Assembly: GCA_030151925.1 (NCBI GenBank)
Contig: JASLCY010000521.1
Span: 1-14,994 of the forward strand
Direction of reading: 5' to 3'
DNA: 14,994 bases
Source of the DNA: Oligoflexus sp.
GTDB taxonomy: Bacteria > Bdellovibrionota_B > Oligoflexia > Oligoflexales > Oligoflexaceae
In this document: positions 13,271-14,994 of the stretch, in pieces
Layout of the letters: each line of letters opens with the position of its first letter
Numbering within the stretch: the first letter of the stretch is position 1
Made by a program: the position numbers and the translations under genes
Notes under the pieces: generated by a model
Told to the model about the DNA's origin: nothing
What the model saw: only the letters and a program-made list of their open reading frames with translations
Database searches by the model: none

Positions 13271-14548
13271 ATGCAGTCTCATCATACCCGTACGGAACAT
13301 CGTCAATCCCTCGTCAGCCATCGCAACTACAAGCTGTGGGCGCAGACGGTGAGCAAGCTGGCGAAGACGCCGCGGAATCTGGAAAAACCGCGCAGCGCAT
13401 ACTCCGAACTGGAACTCGCCGGCTTCATCATCGGCGAGCATAGGGACGACATCGTTCGCCTCTGGGAAGCCTTCACGACCGATCGCGCCGAAGTCTCGCG
13501 CTACCTCATGGATCCGAAGCGCGAAAGCCTGGTTTACCTCCTCGGCTTCCATCTCGCGAACCAGGCGCGCCTGTCGATGGCCCTCGATCGCGCGGAATAT
13601 CGCCACAAGCTGCTCTCGCAGATCAGCGCGGCCCCGGCGATCCATCTCCTGGACCTCGGTTGCGGCAGCGGCGCCCTCAGCCTGCAGACCGCGCAGGAGC
13701 TCTGGTCCTATCGCGAGGCGCTCGAGATCTCCTGGGAGCTGGTCGATAAATCGCAGGCCTTCCTCGAAGCGGCTTCGCTCGGGATCGAGCTACTGCGCAG
13801 CGAGGCGAAGCCCGTCACGCGCCGGCAGAAGCTCGACGAATACCTGAGCCGCGAAGTCAACGCCGGCCCTCTCGAAGGACTCGTGTGGTATCAGCTCGGT
13901 TATGTCTGGAACGAAGTCTCGCGTTCGCCGCGCACCAAACAGCTCCTGATGCGTTTGCTCGAAAGCGGCCTGAAGGCCGGTCAGCGCGTGATCACGATCC
14001 TCGAGCCGGCGACCGAGGAGCTCGCGCGCGAAGCGATGGAGCTCCGAGACGTCCTCGTGGAGATGGGTTACGTAAACCTCTATCCGTGCCCGCACAGCCA
14101 GAGCTGTCCCATGCTCGAATCCGATCGCGACTGGTGTTATTCGGAAGCCGTCTGGGATAGGCCGCCCCTGGTGAAGAAAGTCGACAAGATCCTCAAGATC
14201 GATCGTCAGCGCGTCGGCGTGGGCGCTTATATCTTCGTCAGTCCGGATCTGATCGAGGCGGGTCGGGTGAAGCTCGGCAAGACCGATTCCGTGGTCGTGG
14301 GCCGTCCCGTCGAGCGAGCGGCGAAGGATCCGGCGCTCGCCCAGAAATCCTATCTCCTGTGCGCGCCCGAGGTGAGCCTCGACAAGGTCAAGGCCAGCCC
14401 GCAGAAGATCGAGCTCCTGCGCGGCCAGTATTACAAGGACATGCCGAATAAAACGAATAAACGCGAACCTCAGGCCGAGGATCGCGAACCCAAACGCGTT
14501 CAGAAGCCGCGCAGAGCGGTCAAAACCCCCGCGAAATCCTCACGATAA
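13271..14548 (+). CDS. Rsm22/METTL17-like SAM-dependent methyltransferase
   Basis: The 425-aa product has a Rossmann SAM-binding motif I, LLDLGCGSGA (126-135), then ITILEPATEELA (241-252), the region typical of the Rsm22 family. The mark PCPHSQSCP lies at 272-280, with DWCY (287-290) behind it. Family members associate with the small ribosomal subunit; the mitochondrial ones bind a 4Fe-4S cluster through four Cys. Here Cys273, Cys279, Cys289 and Cys364 stand in the matching arrangement. The C-terminus (390-425) is a Lys/Arg-rich tail fit for RNA contact. AAGGA six bases before ATG supports the start. It diverges from lipA and overlaps the convergent pseudouridine synthase by 49 bases. The exact substrate, or whether it methylates at all, is open. 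Confidence 0.75.
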   Translation: MQSHHTRTEHRQSLVSHRNYKLWAQTVSKLAKTPRNLEKPRSAYSELELAGFIIGEHRDDIVRLWEAFTTDRAEVSRYLMDPKRESLVYLLGFHLANQARLSMALDRAEYRHKLLSQISAAPAIHLLDLGCGSGALSLQTAQELWSYREALEISWELVDKSQAFLEAASLGIELLRSEAKPVTRRQKLDEYLSREVNAGPLEGLVWYQLGYVWNEVSRSPRTKQLLMRLLESGLKAGQRVITILEPATEELAREAMELRDVLVEMGYVNLYPCPHSQSCPMLESDRDWCYSEAVWDRPPLVKKVDKILKIDRQRVGVGAYIFVSPDLIEAGRVKLGKTDSVVVGRPVERAAKDPALAQKSYLLCAPEVSLDKVKASPQKIELLRGQYYKDMPNKTNKREPQAEDREPKRVQKPRRAVKTPAKSSR

Positions 14549-14994
14549 GGCGCGGTCACCGTAATCGGGGCCACGCCCGGCACGGGCGAGAACTGGATGC
14601 TGTAGGAGTGCAGCATCTGGTGCGTGATCTTTTGCGCGAGCTCCGGCGCCAGCGCGTGGCGTTTGCCTTCGCCGTAGACGCGGTCGCCGAGGATGGGGAG
14701 GTTGTTCTTCTCGAGGTGGACCCGGATCTGATGGCTGCGGCCGGTGACGGGTTTGCATTCCACCAGCGAAGTCTTCGTCTCGGGGAACGTCTCGAGCGTC
14801 TTGAAGAAAGTTTGCGAGGATTTTCCGCCCGCGTGCAGGACCCGGACCTTGCCGGTCGCGCCCTGGATCGCCGAGAGATTGCAGCGCTCCTCGAAGCTCG
14901 GTGCGCCCAGGCCCCAGGTGAGCGCGTGGTAGACCTTGCGAACCTTGTGGTCTTTGAACTGCTCGGTGATATAGTTCATCACGTTGGTGTTCGT
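14500..14994 (-). CDS. RluA-family pseudouridine synthase, partial (5' end beyond window)
   Basis: The visible 164 residues are the C-terminal half of an RluA/RluC/RluD-type synthase. They contain KVRKVYHALTWG, then ECKPVTGRSHQIRVHL (the TGR-x-HQIRVHL core), GDRVYG and a closing MLHSYSIQF block. These enzymes isomerise uridine to pseudouridine in rRNA or tRNA. The frame is open through the right edge (codons upstream of the apparent GTG/ATG read TNTN, matching the family). The catalytic-Asp motif (HRLDxxTSG) must lie outside, and the RNA target cannot be assigned. The stop is inside the 3' end of the opposite-strand methyltransferase gene. Confidence 0.88.
   Translation of the reverse strand, partial: TNTNVMNYITEQFKDHKVRKVYHALTWGLGAPSFEERCNLSAIQGATGKVRVLHAGGKSSQTFFKTLETFPETKTSLVECKPVTGRSHQIRVHLEKNNLPILGDRVYGEGKRHALAPELAQKITHQMLHSYSIQFSPVPGVAPITVTAPYREDFAGVLTALRGF

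Overview
The window looks like chromosome from a Gram-negative bacterium. The support is a lipid A-type (LpxL/HtrB) acyltransferase, a signal peptide plus one-TM protein, a tRNA gene with an encoded CCA end, and clear AGGAGG-type ribosome binding sites. Most genes are GC-rich, with long antisense shadow frames. Two large TPR-type proteins and sigma28-like promoters would fit a motile deltaproteobacterium-like or Bdellovibrionota/Oligoflexia lineage, but that placement is a guess. Almost everything from about 3.2 kb onward is on the minus strand; the plus-strand genes are fic and the Rsm22-like methyltransferase.

Left part (1-3190) is visibly more AT-rich and accessory. It holds a uracil-DNA-glycosylase-like protein, a GNAT acetyltransferase, and a stand-alone class II Fic AMP transferase with its own large inverted-repeat operator. 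The Fic module sits between two copies of a block made of the 3' part of tRNA-Val plus its terminator. The right copy belongs to an intact tRNA-Val(TAC). The left copy is a remnant whose 5' half no longer pairs. This is the footprint of an element that entered at a tRNA 3' end, here reduced to a single-gene cargo with no integrase.

Middle part (3255-10516): mtnA (methionine salvage); a two-gene operon of a 465-aa helical-repeat protein and a 531-aa signal-peptide/TM protein with a long Pro/Ala-rich acidic tail; a 99-aa double-CxxC protein with a strong terminator and a palindrome over its -35; and a 765-aa TPR protein. Both TPR genes have sigma28 (FliA)-like promoter matches just upstream, suggesting that two otherwise unrecognised proteins could belong to a motility regulon.

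Right part (10654-14994): a tight minus-strand cluster of lipA (lipoyl synthase), an LpxL-family acyltransferase (TTG start overlapping the lipA stop) and an ICMT/PEMT-like membrane methyltransferase. Divergent from lipA is an Rsm22/METTL17-like methyltransferase with four candidate Fe-S cysteines. Its 3' end overlaps a convergent RluA-family pseudouridine synthase that is cut by the window edge.

The best candidates for something undescribed are the tRNA-flanked Fic module with its operator, and the TPR/TM operon with its sigma28-like control.
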